64,000 nucleotides of DNA from Halogranum gelatinilyticum (GCF_900103715.1 NZ_FNHL01000001.1:248001-312000), one strand, 5' to 3'; numbered from the stretch's first letter, positions 35,645 through 44,911 are shown. The notes: generated from the letters alone by a model not told the origin. Numbers and translations are program-made.

Positions 35645-37726
35645 ATGACAGAGTGGCAACCGACGACGTGTATGCGGTGTGCGGTCGGCTGTGGCTACCG
35701 CCAGCGGAGCGACGCGGACGACCACGGCGTCACGGAGGTGCGCGGTGACCCCGACCATCCGACGAGCAACGGGCTGAAATGTCGGCGTGGCGTCCGCGAG
35801 ACGGTCGCTCCCGAGGGGGAGCGGCTGACCGAGCCGATGATCCGGCGCGGCGGGACGCTCCAGCCGACGGACTGGGACACCGCACTCGGCGTCGTGAGCA
35901 CGCGGCTCATCGAGGCACTCCGCGACGGCAACGACAACGTCGCCGTGTTGGGGAGCGGACAGCAGACGAACGAGGCAGCGTACGCGCTGGGAAAAGTCGC
36001 CCGCGGCGGGTTCGGCACCCGGCACTACGACGCCAACACGACGCTGTGTATGGCCTCGGCTGTCACCGCATACTACCAGGCCTTCGGCAGCGACGCGCCC
36101 CCACCGACGTACGACGACATCCCGCAGGCGCAGACCCACCTCGTGTGGGGTGCCAATCCGGCCATCGCCCACCCGGTGTTACACCGCTGGATTACGAACA
36201 GTGCCGACGACGAGGCAGGTCAGCTGGTGGTCATCGACCCGGTCGAGACGGAGACAGCGAGGGCCGCAGACGTCCACATCCAGCCCGAACCGGGGACCGA
36301 CCTCGCGCTGGCCCGAGCAGTACTGGCCCATATCTTCGAGACCGGCAACATCGATACCGCGTTCGTCGGGCCCCACACGACGGGCTTCGAGGAAATGGTC
36401 GAGTCGCTGCCCGATGTCGAGGCGGCGGCCGAGACGGCGGATGTGCCGGTCGAGCAGGTCGAAACGATGGCGGCGGTGCTCGACGCCCCCACGATACTGT
36501 ACTGGGGGATGGGCGTCAACCAGAGCATCCAGGGGACCGGAACGGCACGGGCACTCATCGACCTCTGTCTGGCGACGGGTAACCTCGGCCCCGGGACCGG
36601 ACCGTTCTCACTGACGGGGCAGGCCAACTCCATGGGGAACCGCGTCTGCGCCTCGAAAGGGACCTGGCCCGGCTACCGGGAGTTCACCGAGATAGAGAAC
36701 CGCAAGGCGGTCGCCGACACGTGGGACGTTCCGCTCAGCCGCTTGCCGTCGTCTCCCGGTCCCGGTTTCGTCCGCATCGTCGACGAACTCGCCCGCGGGA
36801 GCATCGACGTCTGCTGGACGGTCGCGACCAACCCGGTGGCGGGGATGCCCGACGCGAGCCACGTCAGGCGCGCCCTCGACGACGTGTTTCTCGTCGTGCA
36901 AGACGCGTTCTCCTCGGACACCGTCGCGTGTGCCGACGTGGTGTTGCCGGCGGCGACGTGGGGAGAGTCGGAGGGCACGACGATCAACATGGAACGTCGA
37001 GTGTCCAGGGTCACTGCGACGGCCGACCCGCCGGGTGCGGCCCGGACGGATATCGACATCATCGCGGCTATCGGCAACCGGATCGACTCCGACCTGTTCG
37101 CCTCCCCACCGGTCGAACCCGAGGCGGTCTTCGACGAGCTGCGCGGAGTGACAGCCGGCACGACGGCGGATCTCTCGGGTATCACCTACGACCGACTGGC
37201 CGACGAGCTCGCGGTCAGGTGGCCGGCTCCGGACCTCGAGAGTCAGGGCGGATACCGGTACTACGACGACGGGGAGTGGTCGTTCCACACCGACTCCGGT
37301 CGGGCGCACTTCTCCACCGTCACGCACCAGCGTGTCCCCGAACCGATCGACGAGGAGTATCCGCTCACTCTGACGACCGGCCGACTCTCCGGCGTGTACA
37401 ACACGGGCGTCCGAACACGCGACAGCGGTGACGTGGGACGACCGACCGCACGGATTCACCCCGAGACGATCGCGGAGCATCTGCAGTCTCTCGACCGTGG
37501 CCGAACGGTTCTCCAATCCCGTCGGTCCAGCGTGGTAGTCGACGTCGCCCCGACCGACACCGTTCCACCCGGCGTCGTCTGGCTCCCGATTCACAACGCC
37601 GCCGCCAACGAACTGACGCTATCGGAGGTCGATCCCGAGTCGGCTGAACCCAACTTCAAGCAGTGTGCTGTCGGTCTGCGTGCCCCCGAACGGCGCGACA
37701 CCGACGACCTCGTTCTCCCGAAGTAA
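35645..37726 (+). CDS. nasA: Assimilatory nitrate reductase (molybdopterin oxidoreductase)
   Basis: A 693-residue protein. The N-terminal [4Fe-4S] ligands are Cys9, Cys12, Cys16 and Cys46. The NasA/NarB-type segment TTLCMASAVTAYYQAFG puts a Mo-ligating Cys at 135. Molybdopterin-dinucleotide-binding regions follow (WGANPAIAHPVLHRW, GTGPFSLTGQANSMGNR, ATNPVAGMPDASHV) and a C-terminal TTGRLSGVYNTGVRTR domain. No signal peptide is present, so it is cytoplasmic and assimilatory. It would reduce nitrate to nitrite using ferredoxin. A nitrate-type transporter follows; the nitrite reductase gene is not in the window. Confidence 0.9.
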   Translation: MTEWQPTTCMRCAVGCGYRQRSDADDHGVTEVRGDPDHPTSNGLKCRRGVRETVAPEGERLTEPMIRRGGTLQPTDWDTALGVVSTRLIEALRDGNDNVAVLGSGQQTNEAAYALGKVARGGFGTRHYDANTTLCMASAVTAYYQAFGSDAPPPTYDDIPQAQTHLVWGANPAIAHPVLHRWITNSADDEAGQLVVIDPVETETARAADVHIQPEPGTDLALARAVLAHIFETGNIDTAFVGPHTTGFEEMVESLPDVEAAAETADVPVEQVETMAAVLDAPTILYWGMGVNQSIQGTGTARALIDLCLATGNLGPGTGPFSLTGQANSMGNRVCASKGTWPGYREFTEIENRKAVADTWDVPLSRLPSSPGPGFVRIVDELARGSIDVCWTVATNPVAGMPDASHVRRALDDVFLVVQDAFSSDTVACADVVLPAATWGESEGTTINMERRVSRVTATADPPGAARTDIDIIAAIGNRIDSDLFASPPVEPEAVFDELRGVTAGTTADLSGITYDRLADELAVRWPAPDLESQGGYRYYDDGEWSFHTDSGRAHFSTVTHQRVPEPIDEEYPLTLTTGRLSGVYNTGVRTRDSGDVGRPTARIHPETIAEHLQSLDRGRTVLQSRRSSVVVDVAPTDTVPPGVVWLPIHNAAANELTLSEVDPESAEPNFKQCAVGLRAPERRDTDDLVLPK

Positions 37727-38161
37727 TCACGAACTGACCGTCGGTTCGGGCGGTCGACGCGCTCCCGAAGTTGGCGGCACCGTCCGCCACACAATCTGTA
37801 ACAATCGATAGTTTCTATTATCGAGATTGATGGATTGTACAACTCTACACCCAGTTCATACTAGCTATTTTATTTCACCTCTCTATATATGTAATCAACG
37901 GTGCGAGAAATCAGTTTAGATGGAACAGAACTATCCAGCCTCATATTTTTAGTTTTGTCAACCGTGTGGCTTATTAACTACCACAATATATGCCTGAACT
38001 GTGTTGGAATTAGAAATCTCGGTACTGATTCGCCGTATCGTACAGAAGGTGAAACGTAAGTCGCTCGGGACGTGTCCGAATCGGACGCGATCGGTCGGAG
38101 CCGCTCACGATACCGGGCGTCTGCTCCCGACCCGGCCGCGTCAGATGGGGGGTGTCCGCTC
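37727..38161. other. AT-rich intergenic region between nasA and the nitrate transporter
   Basis: About 435 nt without a believable gene. From about 37790 to 38000 it is strongly AT-rich compared with the rest of the window. TCGATA (37805-37810) and TATCGA (37819-37824) form a perfect 6-bp inverted repeat with an 8-nt spacer. Further AT boxes include TCTATATATG, ATATTTTTAG and TTATTAAC. This is probably a regulatory region for the nas genes (nitrogen control), or relic DNA from acquisition; no function is proved. Confidence 0.45.
38147..38154 (+). promoter_or_regulatory. Shine-Dalgarno-like site of the nitrate transporter gene
   Basis: GGGGGGTG ends 7 nt before the GTG at 38162. It favours that start over a GTG at 38072, which has no well-placed site, and implies a leadered message. 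Confidence 0.45.
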
Positions 38162-39478
38162 GTGAAGAGTCCGATCAAGATGACCAAGTACCGGACGCTG
38201 CTCCTGGCGACGATCGGGTTCAACTTCTCGTTCCTGATCTGGTTCTCGTTCGCTCCCTTCACCGGACCGATGGCCGAGGAGTTCGGGCTGTCGCTCGCGG
38301 AGATCGGTATCCTCGCGAGTGCCGCCATCTGGCTCGCGCCGTTCGGTCGGATACTAACCGGCTGGCTCTCCGACAAGTTCGGCGCGCCGGTGGTCTTCGC
38401 TATCGTCCTCGCGTACGTCGGTGTCTTCTCTATCTGGAGCGCGTTCGCCGAGTCCTACGCTGTCTTCTTCGGGACGCGTCTCATCGTCGCAACGGCAGGG
38501 ATCACGTTTGTCATCGGCATTCAGCACGTCTCCGAGTGGTTCGAGGAGGAGGAACTCGGCACCGCTGAAGGCATCTACGCTGGCATCGGAAACGCGGGCG
38601 CGGCCGGCGGGGCACTCATCCTGCCACGCGTGTTCGGTGCTGGCTGGAGTGGTCCTCTGTTCGACACCAACTGGCGGGCCGCGTTCTTCTACACCGGGGT
38701 CGTCGCCATCGGACTCGCGGTCGTCTACTTCGTCTTTGGTGAGGCTGCGAAGTCGACCGAAAAGCGGCAGGCGACCAAAGAGAGCGCGACCGCCAAGGAG
38801 TGGTTCTTCACCGCAACGCGATACGGGACGGTCCTCCTCGCGTTCGGGTACGTGATGACGTTCGGGCTGGAGCTGTCGATGAACGGCTGGCTGGCCACCT
38901 ACTACCGCGAGGGATTCAACACCCAGAACCTCGTGCTTGCCTCGACGTTCGCGGCGACGTTCTCCATTGCGGCCGGACTGTTGCGGCCGGTCGGTGGATA
39001 CGTGAGCGACCTCCTGGCACGCAAAGAGAAGGACATCCTCCCGGTGTTCACCGGCCGCTACCGCGAACAGTGGACGTTCGTCTCGCTCTGTTTCGTCGTC
39101 CTGACCATGTTCGGGATGACGCTCGCGGGACTGAGCGGGCAGGTGATGCTCGCGGTCGGCGTCGGGTTCCTCGTCGGGATGGGCTGTGCGTTCGCCGAGG
39201 GGGCGATCTTCGCGCAGGTCCCGGCGATGTTCCCGAACAGTTCCGGAGCGGTCGCCGGCGTCGTCGGTGGCATCGGGACGGTCGGTGGCATCGTCTACCC
39301 GCTGGTGTACGCCGCACCGTTCCTGCCGAACCTCCACACCGGCTACTCGGTCGTGGCCGTCTCGATGATTCCCATCGTCCTGCTGGCAGCCTGGGTGTTC
39401 CAGCCGCACATCGCCAGCCGAGCGAGCGACGACGGGTTCATCACGCGGGACGATTCGTCCGTAGTCGCAGACGACTGA
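38162..39478 (+). CDS. MFS nitrate/nitrite transporter (NarK/NasB type)
   Basis: A 438-residue protein from the GTG at 38162 ([11 protein letters not shown]), with 12 helices. Nitrate-porter signatures are [19 protein letters not shown] in the first half and [20 protein letters not shown], with its Gly-rich nitrate signature, in the second. The first helix carries [14 protein letters not shown]. It follows nasA on the same strand after a 435-nt AT-rich gap and most likely imports nitrate for NasA. The frame is open upstream to a GTG at 38072. The stop codon lies in the first copy of a 23-bp tandem duplication. Confidence 0.85.
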   Translation: MKSPIKMTKYRTLLLATIGFNFSFLIWFSFAPFTGPMAEEFGLSLAEIGILASAAIWLAPFGRILTGWLSDKFGAPVVFAIVLAYVGVFSIWSAFAESYAVFFGTRLIVATAGITFVIGIQHVSEWFEEEELGTAEGIYAGIGNAGAAGGALILPRVFGAGWSGPLFDTNWRAAFFYTGVVAIGLAVVYFVFGEAAKSTEKRQATKESATAKEWFFTATRYGTVLLAFGYVMTFGLELSMNGWLATYYREGFNTQNLVLASTFAATFSIAAGLLRPVGGYVSDLLARKEKDILPVFTGRYREQWTFVSLCFVVLTMFGMTLAGLSGQVMLAVGVGFLVGMGCAFAEGAIFAQVPAMFPNSSGAVAGVVGGIGTVGGIVYPLVYAAPFLPNLHTGYSVVAVSMIPIVLLAAWVFQPHIASRASDDGFITRDDSSVVADD

Positions 39479-39501
39479 CGTCCGTAGTCGCAGACGACTG
39501 A
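39456..39501. repeat. 23-bp perfect tandem duplication over the transporter stop codon
   Basis: The unit CGTCCGTAGTCGCAGACGAC plus TGA occurs at 39456-39478 and again at 39479-39501. It covers the last codons (SVVADD) and stop. The second copy is out of frame with translation because the first already ends it. Confidence 0.9.
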
Positions 39502-39863
39502 GACGCCCGCGCGGACCCTACGTGCGAATCCGTGGGAACTGACTCTCGGGAACTGTTCTCGCGGATCAACTTTTTCGCCGAATCCGGACGAACTTCCTCG
39601 TCAGTGGCACCGCTGGCCGGGTGCGGCAAGACGAGCCGCGACGAGCAGCGTCGTCTGAACTCGCTTGTTCCCCGTGCATCACGGTGGATACAACGGTCGT
39701 CTCAGAGGTCCAGACGGGTCGTCACAGTGACCACCTCCGGGCGAAGAAAGCGAAGCGTGGAACAGTCGCTAGAACGCCGATGCGTAACTCACAGCGAGTA
39801 TACCAAATGGGACCGCCGAAGGCTCGCTGCGCTCGCCTTCGTGGATCCATTTTGCTTCGCAAA
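39502..39863. other. Non-coding region upstream of the tRNA-Pro 3' copy, with hairpins
   Basis: No credible gene. Two short perfect stems are seen: CGAAGGC (39817-39823) with GCCTTCG (39835-39841), and TTTTGC (39850-39855) with GCAAAA (39859-39864). A shorter tRNA-Pro-like 3' fragment (TGGGACCGCC) is at 39808-39817. The region looks like accumulated remnants beside an integration target. Confidence 0.45.
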
Positions 39864-39888
39864 AGTGGGACCGCCCGGATGTTGAACC
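39864..39888 (-). repeat. Partial copy of the tRNA-Pro 3' end
   Basis: The plus strand reads AGTGGGACCGCCCGGAT(G)TTGAACC. It equals positions 40001-40024 of the tRNA-Pro gene except for one extra G. The copy holds the acceptor and T-arm portions only and lies 137 nt from the intact gene. An inverted T-arm copy (GTTTCAAATCCG, 39915-39926) follows. Confidence 0.8.
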
Positions 39889-39940
39889 ACGGTCGCTCCT
39901 TTCAGTCGCTCCCTGTTTCAAATCCGCCGTCGTCCAGTCA

Positions 39941-39997
39941 CCACGAACTCGACAGCCTCGCACACGCTACGCGGTGCTCGGCGGTGTGAGTTCGTGG
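39941..39997. repeat. Inverted repeat between tRNA-Pro copy and tRNA-Pro
   Basis: CCACGAACTC (39941-39950) and GAGTTCGTGG (39988-39997) are perfect 10-bp arms. The right arm contains GTGAGTTCGTG, which recurs 5 nt from the tRNA-His 3' end at 46434-46444. Confidence 0.75.
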
Positions 39998-40002
39998 AGA
40001 AG

Positions 40003-40075
40003 TGGGACCGCCCGGATTTGAACCGGGGTCACGGGCACCCAAGGCCCGAAGTATACCAGGCTAACCCACGGTCCC
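40003..40075 (-). tRNA. tRNA-Pro (anticodon UGG)
   Basis: Read from 40075 the gene folds as a 73-nt tRNA. The acceptor GGGACCG pairs with CGGTCCC and is followed by discriminator A. The anticodon stem is CGGGC/GCCCG around loop CTTGGGT (anticodon TGG). The T-arm is CCCGG-TTCAAAT-CCGGG. CCA is not encoded, and RNase Z plus CCA addition would finish it. A possible TATA box (minus strand TGTAAAG reversed, CTTTACA) is centred about 30 nt upstream. Confidence 0.95.
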
Positions 40076-40134
40076 GCGTCTATACCAAGCCCGCACCGCC
40101 TGTAAAGCGTTTCGTTCCCCGGTGTCCGTGACAC

Positions 40135-41988
40135 TCAGGGCCGTAGGCCGAAGAAGTACGCGATGCCGAGCGTCGTCACGATTGCGAAGATCAACTGTAG
40201 CGGCGCGCCGACGCGCATGTAGTCCGTGAACTTGTAGCCGCCGGGACCATAGACGAACAGGTTCGTCTGGTAGCCGACGGGCGTCATGAACGCCGTACTC
40301 GCCGCGAACGTCACCGCGAGGATGAACGAGAAAGCGTTCGCACCCAGCGTCGTCGCCGCCTCGAAGGCGACCGGGACCATGAGCACCACGCTGGCGTTGT
40401 TGCTGACGACGTTGGTCAGGAGCGCGGTGACGACGTAGAACACACCGAGCACCCCCAGTAGCGGGAGATAGGTCGCCGTCATGACGACGAACTCCGCGAG
40501 CAGGGTGGCCGCGCCGGTCTGTTCCATCGCGATGCCGAGCGGGATGACCCCCGCCAGCAGGAAGATGACGTCCCACTGGACGGCGTCGTAGACCTCCGTG
40601 GGCTTCAGACAGCCCGTGGCGACCATCGCAAGCGCGCCGCCGAGTGCCGAGACGACGATTGGGACGAAGTTCACTGCCGCGAGCCCGACGACGGCGGCGA
40701 CGATGCCGACGGCGACGGGGATCTTCGACTCGCGGAAGTCGTGCCGTTGGATCTCCTGGGCGACGATGAAGTCGCGGTTGCCGTCCAGCCGTTCGATACT
40801 CCCCGTCGTCGCCTGTACGAGCAGCGTGTCGCCGACGCGGAGCGGGATGTTGTCCATCCGGCGACGGATGAGTTCGCCACCGCGCCGGAGTGCGAGGACG
40901 GTCGCGTTGTAGCGTTGGCGGAACGCCATGGAGGCGAGCGACTCGCCGACGAGCGACGAGCCGGGGGCGACGACGACCTCGACGAGGTTCTGCCCGCCGC
41001 CAGCCGCTTCCAGTTCGGCCTCGTCGACGGTCACCTCGGGGACGAGGTCCAGCCCCTCGAATTCCAAGAGTTCGACGAGCGTGTCGCGGTCGGTTCGGAT
41101 GGCGAACACGTCGCCCGCCTGAATCTGCTTCGGACCCAGCGGTTCGAGGAAGACCTCGTCGCCGCGGATGAGTTGGATGAGGTCGACGTCGAACTCCGTC
41201 TCGACGAGCGCGGTCTGGACCTGCTGGCCCACGAGCGGCGAGTCCTCGCGGACGGCCACCTCCGTGAGGTAGTCGGCCATCTCGAACTCTTCGGTCAGGT
41301 CGACCTGCGGCTTGATGCGTTCGGGGATGAGATACCGGCCGATCGTGAGGAGATAGACAACCCCGAACAGCGAGACGACGAGTCCCAGTTGCGTGAACTC
41401 GAACATGGAGAACGCGCCGACGCCGAGGCGTGCCGAGAGGTCCGAGGCGAGGATGTTCGTCGAGGTGCCGATGAGCGTCAGCATCCCGCCGAACATCGAG
41501 GCGAACGAGAGCGGCATCAACAGTTTCGAGGGCGACGTCTTGCCGCGTTCGGCGAGGTCCGTCACCATCGGCAGCAGGATGGCGACGGCGGCAGTGTTGT
41601 TGATGAACCCGGAGATTGGACCGACGACGCCGATGGTCGCGCCGAGTTGCTTCGTCTCGCTGTCGCCGGTGAGTGCCGAAATCTTCGCACCGAGAATCTG
41701 GACGACACCGGTCCGCTGGACGCCCTCACTGAGGATGAACATCGCGAGGACGGTGACCGTCGCGGCGTTCGCGAAACCTGATATCCCTTGGTCGGGCGTG
41801 ATGGTCTCGATGGGTGCGGACAGGAGTCCGACCGACGCGAGCGCGCCGGAGACCGGCGGCACCATCATCAGGACGACCATGATGCCGATCGCGGTAATGT
41901 CGACGGGAACCGGTTCGGTCGCGAAGAACAGGAGCGCGAGGAGGATGACGGCGAACACCACCACCATCCCCGACGTTATCGCTACCAC
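40135..41988 (-). CDS. SLC13-family permease with central TrkA-C (RCK_C) domains
   Basis: About 617 residues. Two blocks of membrane helices (GFANAATVTVLAMFIL, FINNTAAVAILLPMV; then NVVSNNASVVLMVPVAFEA, MTPVGYQTNLFVYGPGGY) carry the DASS/SLC13 features. Two RCK_C domains sit between them (EDSPLVGQQVQTALVETEFD, PGSSLVGESLASMAFRQRYN). Such permeases move sulfate, dicarboxylates or other anions; the substrate here is unclear. The start is uncertain. GTG 41988 has an AT box (TCCTTTTGCC) about 29 nt upstream; TTG 42015 and ATG 41967 are alternatives. Confidence 0.85.
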   Translation of the reverse strand: MVAITSGMVVVFAVILLALLFFATEPVPVDITAIGIMVVLMMVPPVSGALASVGLLSAPIETITPDQGISGFANAATVTVLAMFILSEGVQRTGVVQILGAKISALTGDSETKQLGATIGVVGPISGFINNTAAVAILLPMVTDLAERGKTSPSKLLMPLSFASMFGGMLTLIGTSTNILASDLSARLGVGAFSMFEFTQLGLVVSLFGVVYLLTIGRYLIPERIKPQVDLTEEFEMADYLTEVAVREDSPLVGQQVQTALVETEFDVDLIQLIRGDEVFLEPLGPKQIQAGDVFAIRTDRDTLVELLEFEGLDLVPEVTVDEAELEAAGGGQNLVEVVVAPGSSLVGESLASMAFRQRYNATVLALRRGGELIRRRMDNIPLRVGDTLLVQATTGSIERLDGNRDFIVAQEIQRHDFRESKIPVAVGIVAAVVGLAAVNFVPIVVSALGGALAMVATGCLKPTEVYDAVQWDVIFLLAGVIPLGIAMEQTGAATLLAEFVVMTATYLPLLGVLGVFYVVTALLTNVVSNNASVVLMVPVAFEAATTLGANAFSFILAVTFAASTAFMTPVGYQTNLFVYGPGGYKFTDYMRVGAPLQLIFAIVTTLGIAYFFGLRP

Positions 41989-42093
41989 GGCCTGTCCGAC
42001 GATACGGGTAGGCAAAAGGATGTGGGAAGTGTCAGTCCGAAACCGGCCGCCGTGGCCGTGCTCGTGGCTCGTGCGTCCGTCATCGTCGAAGCC

Positions 42094-44187
42094 TCAGTCC
42101 TCGTTGTCCGCGAGTTCCATCTCGGCGACGACGGCGTAGGGATCGAGTCCCGACCGGACCCCGTCGAGGATGCGGAAGGCGTCCTTCGGCGAGAGGAAAT
42201 GGCGCGTCACGGCGCGGCCGAGCGGCGTCGGCTCGAAGCCGTCGATGAACTTCCACTCCAGGAGGCGACCGACCGCCCGGGTGGTGTCGATGTCGCCGAG
42301 CATCCGGTCGTTGAGCCGCTTGGCCTTCTTGCCCGCGACGGTGATGTTCGCGAGCGTCTCCTCGACGGCGGCGGACTCGGTGTAGCGCGTGCGGACGTCC
42401 TCCATCTCTCCCTTGAGGAGTTTGATGGCCACCTCGTCCTCGGTCATCTCCATGCTGCCGTGGTAGGTGCAGTCGGGTTCGACGAGCATGTAGACGATAC
42501 CGCGGTCGTGGAAGTCCGGCCGACCCGCCCGGCCGAGCATCTGGCTGAACTCCTGGACGGAGAGCCACTCGATACCCATCGCCAGCGAGTCGAAGACCAC
42601 CTGCGAGGCCGGGAAGTCGACCCCAGCAGCGAGAGCAGCCGTGGTGACGACGGCCGCGAGGTCCTGGTTGCCGAACTGTCGCTCCACCTGCTTGCGGCGG
42701 CCGTAGTCGAGACCGGCGTGGTAGGGAGCCGACGAGTATTCCAGTCGCCGGGAGATCTCGTGACACCGCCGTCTGGAGTTGGTGAAGATGATGGTCTGCC
42801 CCCGGTAGTCCTTCGAGGACTTGCGGTCGAACTCGCGTTTGACGAGTCGGTTCTCGATGCGAGCTTTCTCCTGGCCGTCGATGAACGTCAGATGGCGTTC
42901 GATGGGGACCGGCCGCTCTTCGAACTCGATGAGCGTCGCCTTCAGCCGACTCGCCAGCCACTCGGGGTTGCCGACGGTCGCCGAGAGATAGATGAACTGC
43001 GAGCCGTCGTAGCCGTCGCGCTTCGTCGCGCGCGTCTCACAGTAGTGTTTGAGCCGCGAGATCATCCCGTCGAGGCGGTGGCCGCGTTCGTCCTCCTTCA
43101 GGGTGTGGACCTCGTCGATGACGACGGTGCCGATGTCGCCGAGGTCGCGGCCGGTCCGCAGCGCGTGGTCGATTCCCTCGTAGGTGCCGACGATGACGTC
43201 GGCGTGGGGGTCGAAGCGGTTGCCGTCGTCGTTGATGCGGCTCGCGCCGACGCGGATGGTGACGTTCAGCCCGAGGTCGCTGTAGCGTTCCTTGAAGTCC
43301 TCGTGTTTCTGGTTGGCGAGCGCGACGAGGGGGACGAGAAAGAGCAGCTTCCCCTTCCCTTTCAGCGCGCGGTCGACGCCAGCGAGTTCGCCGACGAGGG
43401 TCTTGCCGGTCGCCGTCGCGCTCACGACGAGCTGGTCGTCGCCGTCGAGTAGGCCGTTTCTGACCGAGAGGCTCTGGACGGGGAGTAGCGAGTCGAAACG
43501 CTCCGTCGTCATCCCCTTCAGCTTCGGGTGGAGGTCGAGGTCGGCCGTCTTGACGGGGTTCACGTCGTCGACGGTCGCGCTGATCTCGTCGAACTTCGTC
43601 AGGTCGGGGTCGAGGTCGCCCTTGAGGAGGTTGGTGATGCGGCTCAAATCCTGCACGTCGAGCAGGAGGTCTTCGAGCCGGTCTTGGGCGGCTTTCGTCA
43701 GCCCGCCCTTGAACGAGAGTTCGCGTTCGAGTTCGCGGGTCGCACAGTCGGGACAGATGTAGTCGCGGTCGGCCTTGATGGCCGTGTCCTCGGTGATCGG
43801 CGAGTAGCGGCCGCTGTTGGCGCAGTAGCGGCACGTCCGGACGACGAGTGCCTCCAGCTGGTAGCCGGAGAGCATCTCTTTGAGCTCCTTGCGCGACTCG
43901 AATTCGGTGTGGTCGGAGATGCGGATACGGCGGGCGCTCCGGGCGAGGTCGACGAACTCGCCGGGGCTGCGCGGCTCCTCGTTCGACCCGCTCTTCTTGC
44001 GGAACTTGCCCGGACGGGGACCCGCGTCCGTCTCTTTCAGTTCGAGCACGCCGCGGAAGACACGGTCGCCGTCGCGGATGGCGACGACTTGGAACCTGTC
44101 GCCCACTTTGTGCAAGAACAGGGTCTCGACGTGTGCGACCTGCTGAGACACAGCGTTCGGTACGCGGACGGGGTATTTCAGCGACAC
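42094..44187 (-). CDS. DEAD/DEAH-box helicase (Ski2-like) with N-terminal zinc ribbon
   Basis: A 697-residue protein starting at a GTG at 44187. An N-terminal domain ends in a zinc-ribbon-like pair (CRYC...CPDC). The helicase core follows: SATATGKTLVGELAG (motif I), DEVHTLKEDERGHRLDG (motif II), LSATVGNPEWLA (III) and QMLGRAGRPDFHDRG (VI). The winged-helix-like C-terminus suits the Ski2/Hel308 superfamily, but the N-terminal zinc ribbon sets it apart from Hel308. It may act in RNA or DNA processing. It is alone on the minus strand. Confidence 0.88.
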   Translation of the reverse strand: MSLKYPVRVPNAVSQQVAHVETLFLHKVGDRFQVVAIRDGDRVFRGVLELKETDAGPRPGKFRKKSGSNEEPRSPGEFVDLARSARRIRISDHTEFESRKELKEMLSGYQLEALVVRTCRYCANSGRYSPITEDTAIKADRDYICPDCATRELERELSFKGGLTKAAQDRLEDLLLDVQDLSRITNLLKGDLDPDLTKFDEISATVDDVNPVKTADLDLHPKLKGMTTERFDSLLPVQSLSVRNGLLDGDDQLVVSATATGKTLVGELAGVDRALKGKGKLLFLVPLVALANQKHEDFKERYSDLGLNVTIRVGASRINDDGNRFDPHADVIVGTYEGIDHALRTGRDLGDIGTVVIDEVHTLKEDERGHRLDGMISRLKHYCETRATKRDGYDGSQFIYLSATVGNPEWLASRLKATLIEFEERPVPIERHLTFIDGQEKARIENRLVKREFDRKSSKDYRGQTIIFTNSRRRCHEISRRLEYSSAPYHAGLDYGRRKQVERQFGNQDLAAVVTTAALAAGVDFPASQVVFDSLAMGIEWLSVQEFSQMLGRAGRPDFHDRGIVYMLVEPDCTYHGSMEMTEDEVAIKLLKGEMEDVRTRYTESAAVEETLANITVAGKKAKRLNDRMLGDIDTTRAVGRLLEWKFIDGFEPTPLGRAVTRHFLSPKDAFRILDGVRSGLDPYAVVAEMELADNED

Positions 44188-44341
44188 GGTCGCGTGCGAG
44201 GCGGAACGACAGCTCCCTGTCGCGGTTTGTCACGGACTCTCGAACGATCATGAACAAAACTGGGCTTGTTCCAACACGAACAATCAGATAATTCTGCAAG
44301 TCCGACAGGTATTTACACTTCTGTGGCGAATGGGTAATTGA

Positions 44342-44530
44342 ATGTCGAACGAAGTACGGACTGGGTGGGACGGTCGTCCACCGAAGACGGTGCTCATCTG
44401 TCCGACCTGTGGACACGAAAGCCCCCTCAGTGGAGACTGGCGCATCGAAGCCGACGCTGCCGACACCGTCGGCGCGACACAGGCGTACGTCTGTCCGGCG
44501 TGTGAGACGACGGTCACCCGGCGGCTGTAA
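44342..44530 (+). CDS. Small zinc-ribbon protein (62 residues)
   Basis: Two CPxC knuckles, LICPTCGHESPL and YVCPACETTVT, make a compact zinc ribbon. The N-terminal MSNEVRTGWDGRPPK is short and polar. An AT box (GGTATTTAC, 44308-44316) is centred about 29 nt upstream of the ATG. This is a typical haloarchaeal zinc-finger microprotein of unknown role. Its stop abuts the convergent cupin gene. Confidence 0.75.
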   Translation: MSNEVRTGWDGRPPKTVLICPTCGHESPLSGDWRIEADAADTVGATQAYVCPACETTVTRRL

Positions 44531-44911
44531 CTACTCCTCCACGAGATCGATTGCGTCGTCGCCGTTCGGGACGGCACAGAGGAAGGCCCCGCGAAGGTCG
44601 CCCTCGTTGCGGTACCAGTGGACGGCTCCTGCCGGGATGAGAAGCGAGTCGCCCGCAGCGACAGTGTACTCCTCGTCGCCGATACCGACGGTGTACTCCC
44701 CGGCGAGGACGTACTGTTCGTGTTCGACCTCGTTCGTGTGTCTCGGGACCGACGCGCCCGGTTCGAGGGTGAACCGCCGGATGGCGAAATGCGGCGCGCC
44801 GTCCGATTCGTCGATGAGGACGCCTTTCGACATCCCGTCTGCGGCCCCGACGGGTTCGTACTCAACGTCGGTCGCGCGCTTGATGACTGGCTTCGGATTC
44901 GACTCGGTCAT
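44531..44911 (-). CDS. Cupin-domain protein
   Basis: About 126 residues forming one cupin barrel: PGASVPRHTNEVEHEQYVL (motif 1 with His, His and Glu) and GDSLLIPAGAVHWYRNEGD (motif 2). A metal-binding single-domain cupin of unknown substrate. The ATG at 44911 is preferred over 44920 because a weak AT box (CGCTTACCC) is at a suitable distance; the difference is three residues. Confidence 0.8.
   Translation of the reverse strand: MTESNPKPVIKRATDVEYEPVGAADGMSKGVLIDESDGAPHFAIRRFTLEPGASVPRHTNEVEHEQYVLAGEYTVGIGDEEYTVAAGDSLLIPAGAVHWYRNEGDLRGAFLCAVPNGDDAIDLVEE

Noticed and set aside
38072-38161. N-terminal extension of the nitrate transporter to a GTG at 38072
   Set aside because: A Shine-Dalgarno-like GGGGGGTG precedes the GTG at 38162, and the extra residues are polar and unlike transporter N-termini. 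It remains possible.
37978-38376. A 132-codon frame on the minus strand in the nas spacer
   Set aside because: It overlaps the start of the transporter and ends in the AT-rich spacer; the codon use is unlike its neighbours.
39621-39989. A 122-codon open frame before tRNA-Pro
   Set aside because: It runs through the tRNA-3' copy and hairpins; the translation is low-quality (Ser/Arg/Cys) with no domain.
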